This document shows, piece after piece, positions 1 through 6,286 of a stretch of DNA of 7,264 nucleotides (its first letter is position 1; every line of letters starts with the position of its first letter). The position numbers and the translations under genes were made by a program. A model generated the notes under the pieces. It did no database searches and was not told where the DNA came from. It saw only the letters and a program-made list of their open reading frames with translations. Source of the stretch: Bacillota bacterium (GTDB lineage: Bacteria; Bacillota; Clostridia; Acetivibrionales; DSM-1351); contig JAEZUC010000150.1 of NCBI GenBank assembly GCA_023443515.1, positions 1 through 7,264 of the forward strand, written 5' to 3'.

Positions 1-2
1 AT

Positions 3-254
3 ACCTCTATTTTCAGAGACTTGCTGGCAAGATACAAGGACACAGGAGAGGATATATATTTTGATATTCAGGTGACAAATGAGGATTCAAGTTCCAGTGC
101 AGGCAGGCAGACAGTTATTTTAAAGGGTTGCAATGTTGACGGCGGAATACTTACAAAGTTTGATGCTGAATACCTTGATGAAGATATGGACTTTACTTTT
201 GAAGATTTTGAAATACATGAAAAATTCTCTGTACTTCCCGGAATGGAATGCTAA
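3..254 (+). CDS. xkdM: Phage tail tube protein, XkdM type (3' end only)
   Basis: The reading frame is open from the window edge to a TAA at 252-254, so only the last 83 codons are present and the true start lies upstream. The visible part begins TSIFRDLLARYKD and ends FSVLPGMEC. An acidic segment (YLDEDMDFTFEDFEI) followed by a short end near an LPGM motif is typical of XkdM-like tube proteins (Pfam Phage_tail_tube, formerly DUF2001). This family forms the inner tube of contractile tails by stacking hexameric rings. It lies 22 bp upstream of the XkdN-like chaperone gene, the same order as in PBSX. An internal TTG at 21 could be mistaken for a start, but the frame is open and protein-like before it and no ribosome binding site precedes it. 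Family assignment rests on the C-terminal pattern plus gene order and is fairly secure. Confidence 0.82.
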   Translation, partial: TSIFRDLLARYKDTGEDIYFDIQVTNEDSSSSAGRQTVILKGCNVDGGILTKFDAEYLDEDMDFTFEDFEIHEKFSVLPGMEC

Positions 255-276
255 ATAAGGAAAGGATATTACTAAT

Positions 277-705
277 ATGAGTGGATTAAGTTCTTTTTTA
301 AGGCAGAATGTATTAGATAATGAGAATGTAAAGTATGTTGCATCAAAGAGGTTTGTGGATGAAAACGGGGCGCCCATAGAGTGGGAAATCTGCTCTATTA
401 CATCGGAAGAGGATGAAGCCATAAGAAAGGCATGTACCCGCAAGGTACAGATTCCCGGCAAGAAAAACCAGTATACTCCCGAAACTGACTACAATGCTTA
501 TCTTGGAAAGCTGGCTGCGAGATGTACCGTTTACCCTGATTTACATAATGCGGAACTTCAGAACAGCTATGGCTGTATGGGTGAGGATATTCTTCTTAAA
601 ACCATGTTAAAGCCGGGAGAGTATGCAGACTATCTGGCTAAAATCCAAGAGGTAAACGGCTTTGACGTTACTATGGAAGATATGGTTGACGAAGCAAAAA
701 ACTAA
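277..705 (+). CDS. xkdN: XkdN-like tail assembly chaperone, short (zero-frame) form
   Basis: This encodes a 142-residue protein of the XkdN-like tail assembly chaperone family. Such proteins are needed for tail assembly but are not found in the finished particle; they are thought to bind the tape measure protein and bring tube subunits to it. Family-like segments are KYVASKRFVDENGAPIEWEI (residues 19-38), CTVYPDLHNAELQNSYG (83-99) and LKPGEYADYLAKI (111-123). The ATG at 277 is preceded by a purine-rich ribosome binding site, AAGGAAAGGA, at 257-266. The gene sits between the tube and tape measure genes, the usual chaperone position. The last sense codons AAA AAC, preceded by A and followed at once by TAA, form a -1 slippery heptamer. 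This entry is therefore the shorter of two likely products; the longer form is listed separately. Confidence 0.93.
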   Translation: MSGLSSFLRQNVLDNENVKYVASKRFVDENGAPIEWEICSITSEEDEAIRKACTRKVQIPGKKNQYTPETDYNAYLGKLAARCTVYPDLHNAELQNSYGCMGEDILLKTMLKPGEYADYLAKIQEVNGFDVTMEDMVDEAKN

Positions 706-884
706 TTAACGAAGGCGACGGGGATGCTAATATTGCATACTATTGCCTTCACAAATTCCATATAACACCCGGCGAGTTTTTGAAACTTCCAAGAGAGGAA
801 AGGGCCTTTATAACTGCGGCTATCCAGATTAAGATTGAAAACGATAAAAAGGAAATGAACAAAAACAAGCCGAGAAAAAGGTAG
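277..884 (+). CDS. Extended tail assembly chaperone made by -1 frameshift: join(277..702,702..884)
   Basis: If ribosomes slip back one base on A AAA AAC (696-702), translation continues in the -1 frame from CTA at 702-704 to TAG at 882-884. That adds 60 codons and gives a protein of 202 residues. The extension begins LINEGDGDANIAYYCLHKFH, continues ITPGEFLKLPREERAFITAA and ends in a basic tail, KKEMNKNKPRKR. The pattern of an aromatic-rich helix, 'P-x-EF-x-x-LP-x-EE-x-AF' and then a charged tail resembles the second domain (T domain) of tail chaperones of the lambda G/GT kind. The extension frame has a stop at 687-689, so the two frames overlap only over about 15 bases, which contain the heptamer. 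The extension has no ATG until 856, no GTG and only one TTG (780), and none of these is preceded by a good ribosome binding site. Independent translation is therefore unlikely. Frameshifting is inferred, not shown. Confidence 0.82.
696..750 (+). promoter_or_regulatory. Programmed -1 ribosomal frameshift signal (slippery site plus stem-loop)
   Basis: The slippery heptamer A AAA AAC lies at 696-702 in the correct phase for X XXY YYZ, with the zero-frame TAA at 703-705 immediately after it. After an 8-nt spacer (703-710), GAAGGCGA (711-718) can pair with TTGCCTTC (743-750). This gives 8 pairs, one of them G-U, with a core of six Watson-Crick pairs. Inside the loop, ATGC (724-727) can pair with GCAT (735-738). 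A spacer of 5-9 nt is usual for stimulatory structures. CGGG at 719-722 could also pair with CCCG at 768-771 as a pseudoknot, but this is speculative. A weak Shine-Dalgarno-like GGAAG lies at 675-679. The heptamer and pairing are seen directly; function is inferred from known phage tail chaperone genes. Confidence 0.8.
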
Positions 885-894
885 TAAAAAAATG

Positions 895-923
895 AAAGGC
901 ACTCCGTAATGGGGTGCCTTTTT
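895..923 (+). terminator. Terminator-like hairpin between chaperone and tape measure genes
   Basis: AAAGGCACTCC (895-905) pairs with GGGGTGCCTTT (911-921) to give an 11-bp stem with one G-U pair and a 5-nt loop (GTAAT). The T run at 919-923 follows, and a run of seven A (886-892) lies just upstream, so the element could act on either strand. It sits 11 nt after the stop of the frameshift extension and ends 9 nt before the tape measure ribosome binding site. All downstream tail genes are on the same strand with no evident promoter after the hairpin. It therefore probably reduces read-through partly (attenuation) or protects mRNA ends, and does not end the operon. The T run is short (5), which supports leaky termination. 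Confidence 0.6.
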
Positions 924-943
924 CATAAAGGTAGGTGATATAA

Positions 944-2926
944 ATGGCTACAATAGAAAACTCACTGCAAGTGAACAATGGGACAGCCACAGTATTCAAT
1001 TCTATAAGTAACTCAATAACTAAGGTTATTGAAAAGACAAGAGTATTTCATATTGAATTCAATAAATCAGTGAATACAACCGGCTTGAAAAAGGCAAGCA
1101 GGGACATATCGGAAGTTGCTGTGTCATTTAAAAATGTGAGTAGTGAGATAAGGAGCTCTGTTGATTCCATTAACAAGTCAATAAACAATGCCGTGAAGGG
1201 GTTTCAGGAAATGGGCAACCAGGCCGGCAAGGCGAAACAAAAGCTCTCCTTTACTGATTTGGTTGGCAAGGTTAGGGGTTTTGCATCAAAAGTTTCACCT
1301 GATGTGAAAGATGGTATGGCAATGGTTGATAAATACTCAAACCAGAACTCAAGGCTTTCCATGATGACGGATAGACGCCAAAGCACAGGAGAATTACAAC
1401 ACCGAGTTTATTCAGCTGCCAATAATTCAAGAAGTGGTTATGACAGTACAGTTGCATCTGTAACAAAACTTGGGCTTTCAGCAAAAGGTAAATTTAAAAA
1501 TAATAATGAACTCATAGGCTTTACTGAATTGATGAACAAGTCTTTTGCCGGGGCTGAGTCAGGTGAGGCAACCAAGGGCATTGATAAGATAACCGATGCA
1601 ATGGTTTCAGGAAAGTTAAAGGGAGAGGACATGGCGTCTGTTTTCCAAAATGCACCTGCACTGGGGCAGGCGGTTTCAAATTACACCGGACAATCCCAAC
1701 AGCAGCTTATTGCCGGGAACGGTGTTTCGACAGAGGTTTTGAAAAACTCTGTACTGAGTGCTTCAGACCAGATAAATGCCAAGTTTGCCACACTGCCTGT
1801 AACCTTCCAACAAATAGGGACAACTATTAAAAATACGCTGTTTGAAGCATTTATTCCCGTATTGGCAGCAATAGCAAACGCCGCCACATGGGTTTATAAC
1901 AACTGGGCCACGGTTGCACCTGTTTTCTGGGGGATTGCTGCGGCAGCAGGTGCTTATGCAATAGGGCTTGGTATTTCAACAATAGCTACAACTATGCAGA
2001 AAATAGCACAGGATGGGTTGAATGCATCCTTGTTCACTTCTCCGTTGTTTTGGATTGCACTGGTTATAGGAGTAATAATAGGTCTTATTTATAATTGGGT
2101 TCAGTCTGTTGGCGGAATTCATGTTGCCTGGCTGATTGTGGTCAATGCTATTCTGATTTTATGGGATGCGCTTAAAATATCATTTTTTACAGGTGTGTAT
2201 TGGGTTATAGACCTTTGGAATTTAATGATGGTAGGAATGAAGTCAGCAGGTGTTGCCATTCAGAATTTCATGGGAGATATGAAAGTGAGCGTACTTACCA
2301 TTTTACAGAACATGGTAAACGGTGCAATTGATATTATCAATAAGTTTATCGGGTTACTGAATAATCTTCCTGGAGTGTCCATAAAAGCTATAGGTCATGT
2401 TAATTTCGGAACACAGGCAAAAATCCAGAATGAAGCCGAAAAGACTGCCAGAGAGGCAGATCTGGAGCAGTATAAACAGAAAATGGATTCCATAAAGCAA
2501 CAGCATGATGCTGATATAGCTAAACGTAAAGCAGAGGCGGAGGCAGACAGGCAAAAAAGAGAAGACAATATAGAGAGTGCAAAGGCCAAGGCAGCTAAAA
2601 AAGACAAATCAGCCTCAAATTTCAATGTTCCAGGATATAAAGCCGGTGGTATTGCAGATGGCGATACCAAAAATCATATAGCCAATACTGCAGCTAACAC
2701 AGGTGCCATGAAGGATTCAATGGAAGTTTCCGAAGAGGACTTGAAGTATATGAGGGATATAGCGGAACAGGAGGTAGTAAATAAATTTACTACTGCGGAA
2801 ATCAAGGTGGATATGACTAATCATAACAACATCAACAGCAACCTTGATTTGGACGGTATTGTATCATATATGGAACAGAAGGTTTATGAAACCTTGTCAG
2901 TAGCGGCAGAGGGGGTGTATAACTGA
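944..2926 (+). CDS. Tail tape measure protein (XkdO counterpart, short)
   Basis: This encodes a 660-residue tape measure protein. Such proteins fill the tail tube lumen, set tail length and help DNA or membrane passage. The ATG at 944 has a strong ribosome binding site, AGGTGAT (933-939). Residues 1-90 are helical, polar and rich in Ser, Asn and Lys. Residues about 100-300 resemble the tape measure N-terminal domain, including KLKGEDMASVFQNAPALGQ (224-242). Hydrophobic, membrane-like segments lie near 300-318, 326-349, 367-386 and 393-430. Residues about 492-555 are highly charged and probably coiled coil. A conserved-looking C-terminal segment (595-660) contains SEEDLKYMRDIAEQE and ends in a YMEQKVYETLSVAAEGVYN stretch. 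No peptidase or lysozyme domain is visible. It is about half the length of PBSX XkdO (about 1,300 residues), implying a shorter tail. Its stop overlaps the next start by one base (TGATG). Confidence 0.93.
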   Translation: MATIENSLQVNNGTATVFNSISNSITKVIEKTRVFHIEFNKSVNTTGLKKASRDISEVAVSFKNVSSEIRSSVDSINKSINNAVKGFQEMGNQAGKAKQKLSFTDLVGKVRGFASKVSPDVKDGMAMVDKYSNQNSRLSMMTDRRQSTGELQHRVYSAANNSRSGYDSTVASVTKLGLSAKGKFKNNNELIGFTELMNKSFAGAESGEATKGIDKITDAMVSGKLKGEDMASVFQNAPALGQAVSNYTGQSQQQLIAGNGVSTEVLKNSVLSASDQINAKFATLPVTFQQIGTTIKNTLFEAFIPVLAAIANAATWVYNNWATVAPVFWGIAAAAGAYAIGLGISTIATTMQKIAQDGLNASLFTSPLFWIALVIGVIIGLIYNWVQSVGGIHVAWLIVVNAILILWDALKISFFTGVYWVIDLWNLMMVGMKSAGVAIQNFMGDMKVSVLTILQNMVNGAIDIINKFIGLLNNLPGVSIKAIGHVNFGTQAKIQNEAEKTAREADLEQYKQKMDSIKQQHDADIAKRKAEAEADRQKREDNIESAKAKAAKKDKSASNFNVPGYKAGGIADGDTKNHIANTAANTGAMKDSMEVSEEDLKYMRDIAEQEVVNKFTTAEIKVDMTNHNNINSNLDLDGIVSYMEQKVYETLSVAAEGVYN

Positions 2927-3573
2927 TGCCATATAAAATCTGGCTGGCAGGGGTTCAGATGCCTGTTGCCCCTTCAAAGTTTGAAACAAAAATCAAGAAT
3001 CAGAATAAGACTGTTAACCTGATTGACGGAAGTGAGGCAAGTATATTAAAGGCTCCGGGCTTAACGGAGTTTTCCTTTGAATTGCTTATTCCTCAGGTAA
3101 ATTACCCTTTTGCAGACTACCCTGATAAGGAATTTGTAAACCCCAAGTACTATCTGGATCATTTCAGTCGCTTAAAAAAGGATTGCAAACCTTTTAAGCT
3201 GTATATTGAAGAAGAAATATCCTTTAAGGATAAGTTCGTGCGTAAAATAACAAATACTTGGGTTTCTCTTGAAGAGTACAGTATAACAGAGGATGCAGGA
3301 AATGGGCTTGATTATACCGTTTCTTTGACTCTCAAACAATATAAGTTATGTACAGCCCTGAAATATCCTATAGAAGGCATTAAACCCGCTGGTGGCAGTA
3401 AGAAATCCACTCCTGTTAAACCTAAAACCTATAAAGTCAAAAAGGGAGACACCCTCTGGGCCATATGTAAAAAATATCTCGGTGACGGCTCAAAATATCC
3501 TCAGATAGCAAAGTTGAACGGAATCAAAAATCCTAACCTTATCAGAGTAGGGCAGGTGATTAAGCTTGGTTGA
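2926..3573 (+). CDS. xkdP: LysM-containing tail/baseplate protein, XkdP type
   Basis: This encodes a 215-residue protein. Residues 1-150 form the XkdP-type N-terminal domain, starting MPYKIWLAGVQMPVAPSKFE. A Lys/Pro/Gly linker follows (about 152-167), and then one LysM domain at 168-214 with YKVKKGDTLWAICKKYLG and a terminal RVGQVIKLG. LysM domains usually bind N-acetylglucosamine polymers. In contractile tails, LysM proteins of this type sit at the junction of tube, hub and baseplate, so here the domain may have a structural role more than peptidoglycan binding. The ATG overlaps the tape measure stop by one base and is preceded by AGAGGGGGTG (2908-2917), pointing to translational coupling. 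No signal peptide is present, as expected for a virion part. LysM identity is very secure; exact placement in the particle is known only from related phages. Confidence 0.93.
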   Translation: MPYKIWLAGVQMPVAPSKFETKIKNQNKTVNLIDGSEASILKAPGLTEFSFELLIPQVNYPFADYPDKEFVNPKYYLDHFSRLKKDCKPFKLYIEEEISFKDKFVRKITNTWVSLEEYSITEDAGNGLDYTVSLTLKQYKLCTALKYPIEGIKPAGGSKKSTPVKPKTYKVKKGDTLWAICKKYLGDGSKYPQIAKLNGIKNPNLIRVGQVIKLG

Positions 3574-4522
3574 ATTGAAGATTCAGAACGGTTCTACAGT
3601 GTATTTGCCTTGCATTGAGGATGAAATCACCTGGGAGACTTCCAGAAAAGGTGTTCCCGGCAAAATTGAATTTTCAGTGATAAAAGATGAAATTATAAGT
3701 TTTCAAGAAGGCAACTTAGTGCAACTAAAAGTAGACAATAAAAAGGTTTTCTGTGGCCATATTTTCACTAAAAAACGCAGCGGCGACCAGATTATAAAGG
3801 TTACTGCATACGATCAGCTGCGGTATCTCAAGAATAAAGACACAAAGGTATTTGAAAACCGTACGGCAAGCCAGATAATCAAAAGCTTGGCAGCTGATTT
3901 CGAACTTACAACCGGAACAATTGAAGATACAGGTTATGTAATAGAAACCAGGGTCGAGGACAACAAGACCTTGATGGATATGATTCAAGGTGCTCTTGAT
4001 ATTACAATGCAGAATAAGAATAAAATGTATGTTCTGTTTGATGACTATGGGGCAATAAGCTTAAAGAGTATTGAAGCCTTGAAACTTGACGTTATGATTG
4101 AAAAGAGTACAGCTCAGGATTTTGATTATACCTCGTCTATCGACTCAAATACCTATAACTTCATAAAACTGGCTTATGATAATGACAAAACAAAGAAGCG
4201 TGAAATTTATGAGGCAAAAGACAGTAGTAACATTGCTGCGTGGGGACTTCTTCAATATTACGAGAAAGTTAATCAAAATACTAGTGCTAAAGCCAAAGCT
4301 GACGGACTTCTCAAGTTGTATAACAAAAAAACCCGAAATCTTTCTGTTTCCAATGCCATAGGGGATATCCGAGTCAGAGGTGGGTGCCTTATTCCGGTCT
4401 GGCTGGAGCTTGGAGATGTAAAGGTTCAGAACTACATGCTTGTGGAGACTGTAAAACACACTTTTAAGAGTAAAGAACATTATATGGATATCACATTGAG
4501 GGGCGGTGACTTTGTTGCCTAA
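3566..4522 (+). CDS. xkdQ: Baseplate hub protein, XkdQ/YqbQ type
   Basis: This encodes a 318-residue protein of the XkdQ/YqbQ family, related in fold to phage late-control gpD and T4 gp27 hub proteins. These cap the tube and join it to the central spike. Diagnostic stretches are ITWETSRKGVPGKIEFSV (residues 21-38), AYDQLRYLKNKDT (81-93), the SSIDSNTYNFIKLAYDN segment (190-206) and a C-terminal LELGDVKVQNYMLVETVKHTF (280-300). The likely start is TTG at 3566, 5 nt after a strong AGGTGAT (3554-3560). No ATG or GTG lies near the start in this frame, and starting here keeps the normal family N-terminus. The start overlaps the end of xkdP by 8 bases. Length is normal for the family (about 320). 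Confidence 0.92.
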   Translation: MVELKIQNGSTVYLPCIEDEITWETSRKGVPGKIEFSVIKDEIISFQEGNLVQLKVDNKKVFCGHIFTKKRSGDQIIKVTAYDQLRYLKNKDTKVFENRTASQIIKSLAADFELTTGTIEDTGYVIETRVEDNKTLMDMIQGALDITMQNKNKMYVLFDDYGAISLKSIEALKLDVMIEKSTAQDFDYTSSIDSNTYNFIKLAYDNDKTKKREIYEAKDSSNIAAWGLLQYYEKVNQNTSAKAKADGLLKLYNKKTRNLSVSNAIGDIRVRGGCLIPVWLELGDVKVQNYMLVETVKHTFKSKEHYMDITLRGGDFVA

Positions 4523-4832
4523 TATGGTCGAAATTATTAAAATGGCGGCAATAGATGCGGTGAATGATTCTAAACCAACAACCATTGTTTTTGGGAATGT
4601 TCTAAGTACTGCTCCCCTGACTATCAGCATTGATCAAAAGCTGATTCTAAAGGAGGCTCATTTGATACTGACCAATAATGTAAAGGAACATGTGGTGGAA
4701 ATGACAGATGAGGTGGCGGGAAAAAAGAGATTTATGGTTCATAACGGATTGGCAGCGGATGACAGCGTAATAATGATTCAGATACAAGGCGGGCAGAAAT
4801 ACCTTGTTTTTGATAAGGTGGTGAAGGAATGA
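4512..4832 (+). CDS. xkdR: DUF2577 family tail protein, XkdR type
   Basis: This encodes about 106 residues of the DUF2577/XkdR family, small proteins found between the XkdQ hub gene and the XkdS gene in PBSX-like tails. They are probably OB-fold-like spike or hub parts; the precise role is not known to me. Typical features are the N-terminal EIIKMAAIDAVNDSKPTTIV, a segment on use of the protein's own 'I-D-Q-K-L-I-L' strand, and the C-terminal GGQKYLVFDKVVKE. The start is uncertain. GTG at 4506, TTG at 4512, TTG at 4515 and ATG at 4524 are all in frame. The purine-rich AGGGGCGG (4499-4506) is too close to 4506 and best fits 4512 or 4515; 4512 was chosen. The gene begins inside the end of xkdQ (11-base overlap with this start). 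Confidence 0.85.
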   Translation: MLPNMVEIIKMAAIDAVNDSKPTTIVFGNVLSTAPLTISIDQKLILKEAHLILTNNVKEHVVEMTDEVAGKKRFMVHNGLAADDSVIMIQIQGGQKYLVFDKVVKE

Positions 4833-5230
4833 TTCCAACTATAAATGATGATTTAAGGCCTGATTTTGAAATCCGTCAGCAGCCTGGAAAAACCTATAAA
4901 ATGAATCTTGAGGAAATGAGAATAGGTGGTTCGGTTGACGGAGTTGATGCAGTTAAACAGGCAATTTATAAAATTCTGAACACCCAGCAATTTCAATATT
5001 TGATTTACAGCTGGGATTACGGAATTGAATTAACAGACCTTTTTGGTCAATCAGCTGCATTTGTTTATTCAGAAATAGAAAACAGGATACGGGAGGCTTT
5101 GCAGGAGGACGACAGAATAACAGACGTAGGGGACTTTTCTTTTGAGTCAAACAAACGTCAGGTTTTGGTCAGGTTTACTGTATACACTACGGAAGGTAAT
5201 GCTGATATTGAAAAGGTGGTGATGGTTTAA
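4829..5230 (+). CDS. xkdS: Baseplate wedge protein, XkdS type (DUF2634, gp25-like)
   Basis: This encodes a 133-residue protein of the XkdS/DUF2634 family, thought to correspond to the gpW/T4 gp25 wedge component that helps start sheath assembly. Key parts are GSVDGVDAVKQAIYKILNTQ (residues 34-53), the strongly conserved-looking FQYLIYSWDYGIELTDLFGQ (55-74), and EIENRIREALQEDDRITDVGDF (82-103) with the Glu/Arg-rich helix expected in gp25-like folds. The ATG overlaps the xkdR stop by four bases (ATGA) and is preceded by AAGGTGGTGA (4815-4824), which lies within the last codons of xkdR. Length is normal. Confidence is high from sequence and from its place just before baseplate J. Confidence 0.92.
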   Translation: MIPTINDDLRPDFEIRQQPGKTYKMNLEEMRIGGSVDGVDAVKQAIYKILNTQQFQYLIYSWDYGIELTDLFGQSAAFVYSEIENRIREALQEDDRITDVGDFSFESNKRQVLVRFTVYTTEGNADIEKVVMV

Positions 5231-6286
5231 ATGTACGAAAATGTAACCTATGAAGTGCTTTTAAAAAGGATGTTAGAACGGGTTCCGGATACCATTGATA
5301 AGCGTGAGGGCTCGGTTATTTTTGATGCGTTGGCTCCGGCCGCTGCCGAACTGGCCCAAATGTATATTGAAGCAGATGTAATATTAAACGAAACCTTTGC
5401 CGATTCAGCGTCAAGGGATTTTTTAATTAAAAGGGCTGCAGAGCGTGGGATTGTTCCGGCTGAAGCTGCCAATGCAATTTTAAAAGGTGTGTTTAATATT
5501 GATGTTCCCCTGGGTGCAAGGTTTTCTCTGGGAAATCTGAATTATGTTGTTATCGAAAAAATAAAAGACTGTGAATTCAAGCTAAAATGCGAAACTGCCG
5601 GGGCAGACGGAAACAGATATTTCGGAATGTTGATTCCGGTGGAATATATTGAGGGACTGACAAAAGCGGAAATTACCGAACTGCTTATTTCTGGAGAGGA
5701 TGAAGAGGATACCGAGGAACTAAGGGCCAGATACTTTGCAACCTTGGACTCACAGGCTTTTGGTGGCAATATGTCCGACTATAAGGAAAAGGTCAACCAG
5801 CTTCAAGGGGTGGGGGGTATTAAGATATATCCGGTGTGGGACGGCGGAGGTACTGTTAAACTAGTGATTATAAGCTCACAATTTCAGAAGCCTTCAAGTG
5901 ATTTAATTGATAGTCTTCAAACCCAGATAGACCCTTTGAACAGCCAGGGTGAAGGTGTAGGCTTTGCACCTATCGGGCATGTAGTTACTGTTGTAGGAGT
6001 TACGGAACAAAAGGTTAACATAACACTAAACCTGGCATACCGTGAAGGCTGGAATTGGCAGGACGCAAAAGGGTATGTGGATACGGCTATTGATAATTAT
6101 TTTACTGAGCTAAGTAAAGGGTGGGCTGACAGCGATAACCTTATAGTCAGGATAAGCCAGATAGAAACCCGTCTGTTGGAAATTGAAGGGATTGTGGACA
6201 TATCAGGGACAAAAATCAATGGTGTAGAGCAAAATCTGATGCTTGATAAAGATTCTATTCCGGTCAGGGGTGATGTCATTGGATAG
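5231..6286 (+). CDS. xkdT: Baseplate J-like protein, XkdT type
   Basis: This encodes a 351-residue protein of the Baseplate_J family (P2 gpJ, T4 gp6 C-terminal part, Mu gp47). These proteins dimerise to build the wedge ring that opens when the tail contracts. Visible features are TIDKREGSVIFDALAPAAAELAQ (residues 21-43), typical of XkdT N-termini; the ETAGADGNRYFG segment (121-132); a 'TEELRARYFATLDSQAFGGN' stretch (161-180) with MSDYKEKVNQLQGVGGIKIYP after it; and PLNSQGEGVGFAPIGHVVTV (235-254). The ATG follows the xkdS stop with no gap, preceded by AAGGTGGTGA at 5213-5222. Length matches the family (about 350). This is one of the surest calls in the window and marks the tail as contractile. 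Confidence 0.96.
   Translation: MYENVTYEVLLKRMLERVPDTIDKREGSVIFDALAPAAAELAQMYIEADVILNETFADSASRDFLIKRAAERGIVPAEAANAILKGVFNIDVPLGARFSLGNLNYVVIEKIKDCEFKLKCETAGADGNRYFGMLIPVEYIEGLTKAEITELLISGEDEEDTEELRARYFATLDSQAFGGNMSDYKEKVNQLQGVGGIKIYPVWDGGGTVKLVIISSQFQKPSSDLIDSLQTQIDPLNSQGEGVGFAPIGHVVTVVGVTEQKVNITLNLAYREGWNWQDAKGYVDTAIDNYFTELSKGWADSDNLIVRISQIETRLLEIEGIVDISGTKINGVEQNLMLDKDSIPVRGDVIG

Noticed and set aside
120..461. A minus-strand open frame of 113 codons over the tube and chaperone genes
   Set aside because: Both overlapped plus-strand genes are supported by family features, and the antisense product looks like a shadow with no start signal.
892..909. A five-codon ORF (MKGTP, then stop) overlapping the left arm of the hairpin, as a possible attenuation leader peptide
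   Set aside because: Only a weak AGG lies upstream, there is no run of regulatory codons and no alternative antiterminator pairing was found, so chance is the simpler explanation.
702..926. A minus-strand open frame of 74 codons across the chaperone-tape measure gap
   Set aside because: It is antisense to the frameshift extension and begins inside the terminator-like hairpin. The plus-strand reading explains the region better.
4176..4361. A 61-codon plus-strand open frame inside the hub gene
   Set aside because: It lies in another frame of a long, well-supported gene and has no family resemblance or convincing ribosome binding site.
4145..4630. A 161-codon open frame on the minus strand
   Set aside because: It lies wholly opposite the well-supported hub gene and the start of the DUF2577 gene. 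Its translation is rich in unlikely hydrophobic and Ser/Ile runs, has no ribosome binding site and resembles no family I know.
6243..6278. An upstream TTG start extending the YmfQ-type protein by 12 residues
   Set aside because: The added residues (MIKILFRSGVMS) lie inside the baseplate J gene, have no ribosome binding site before them and do not match the family N-terminus.
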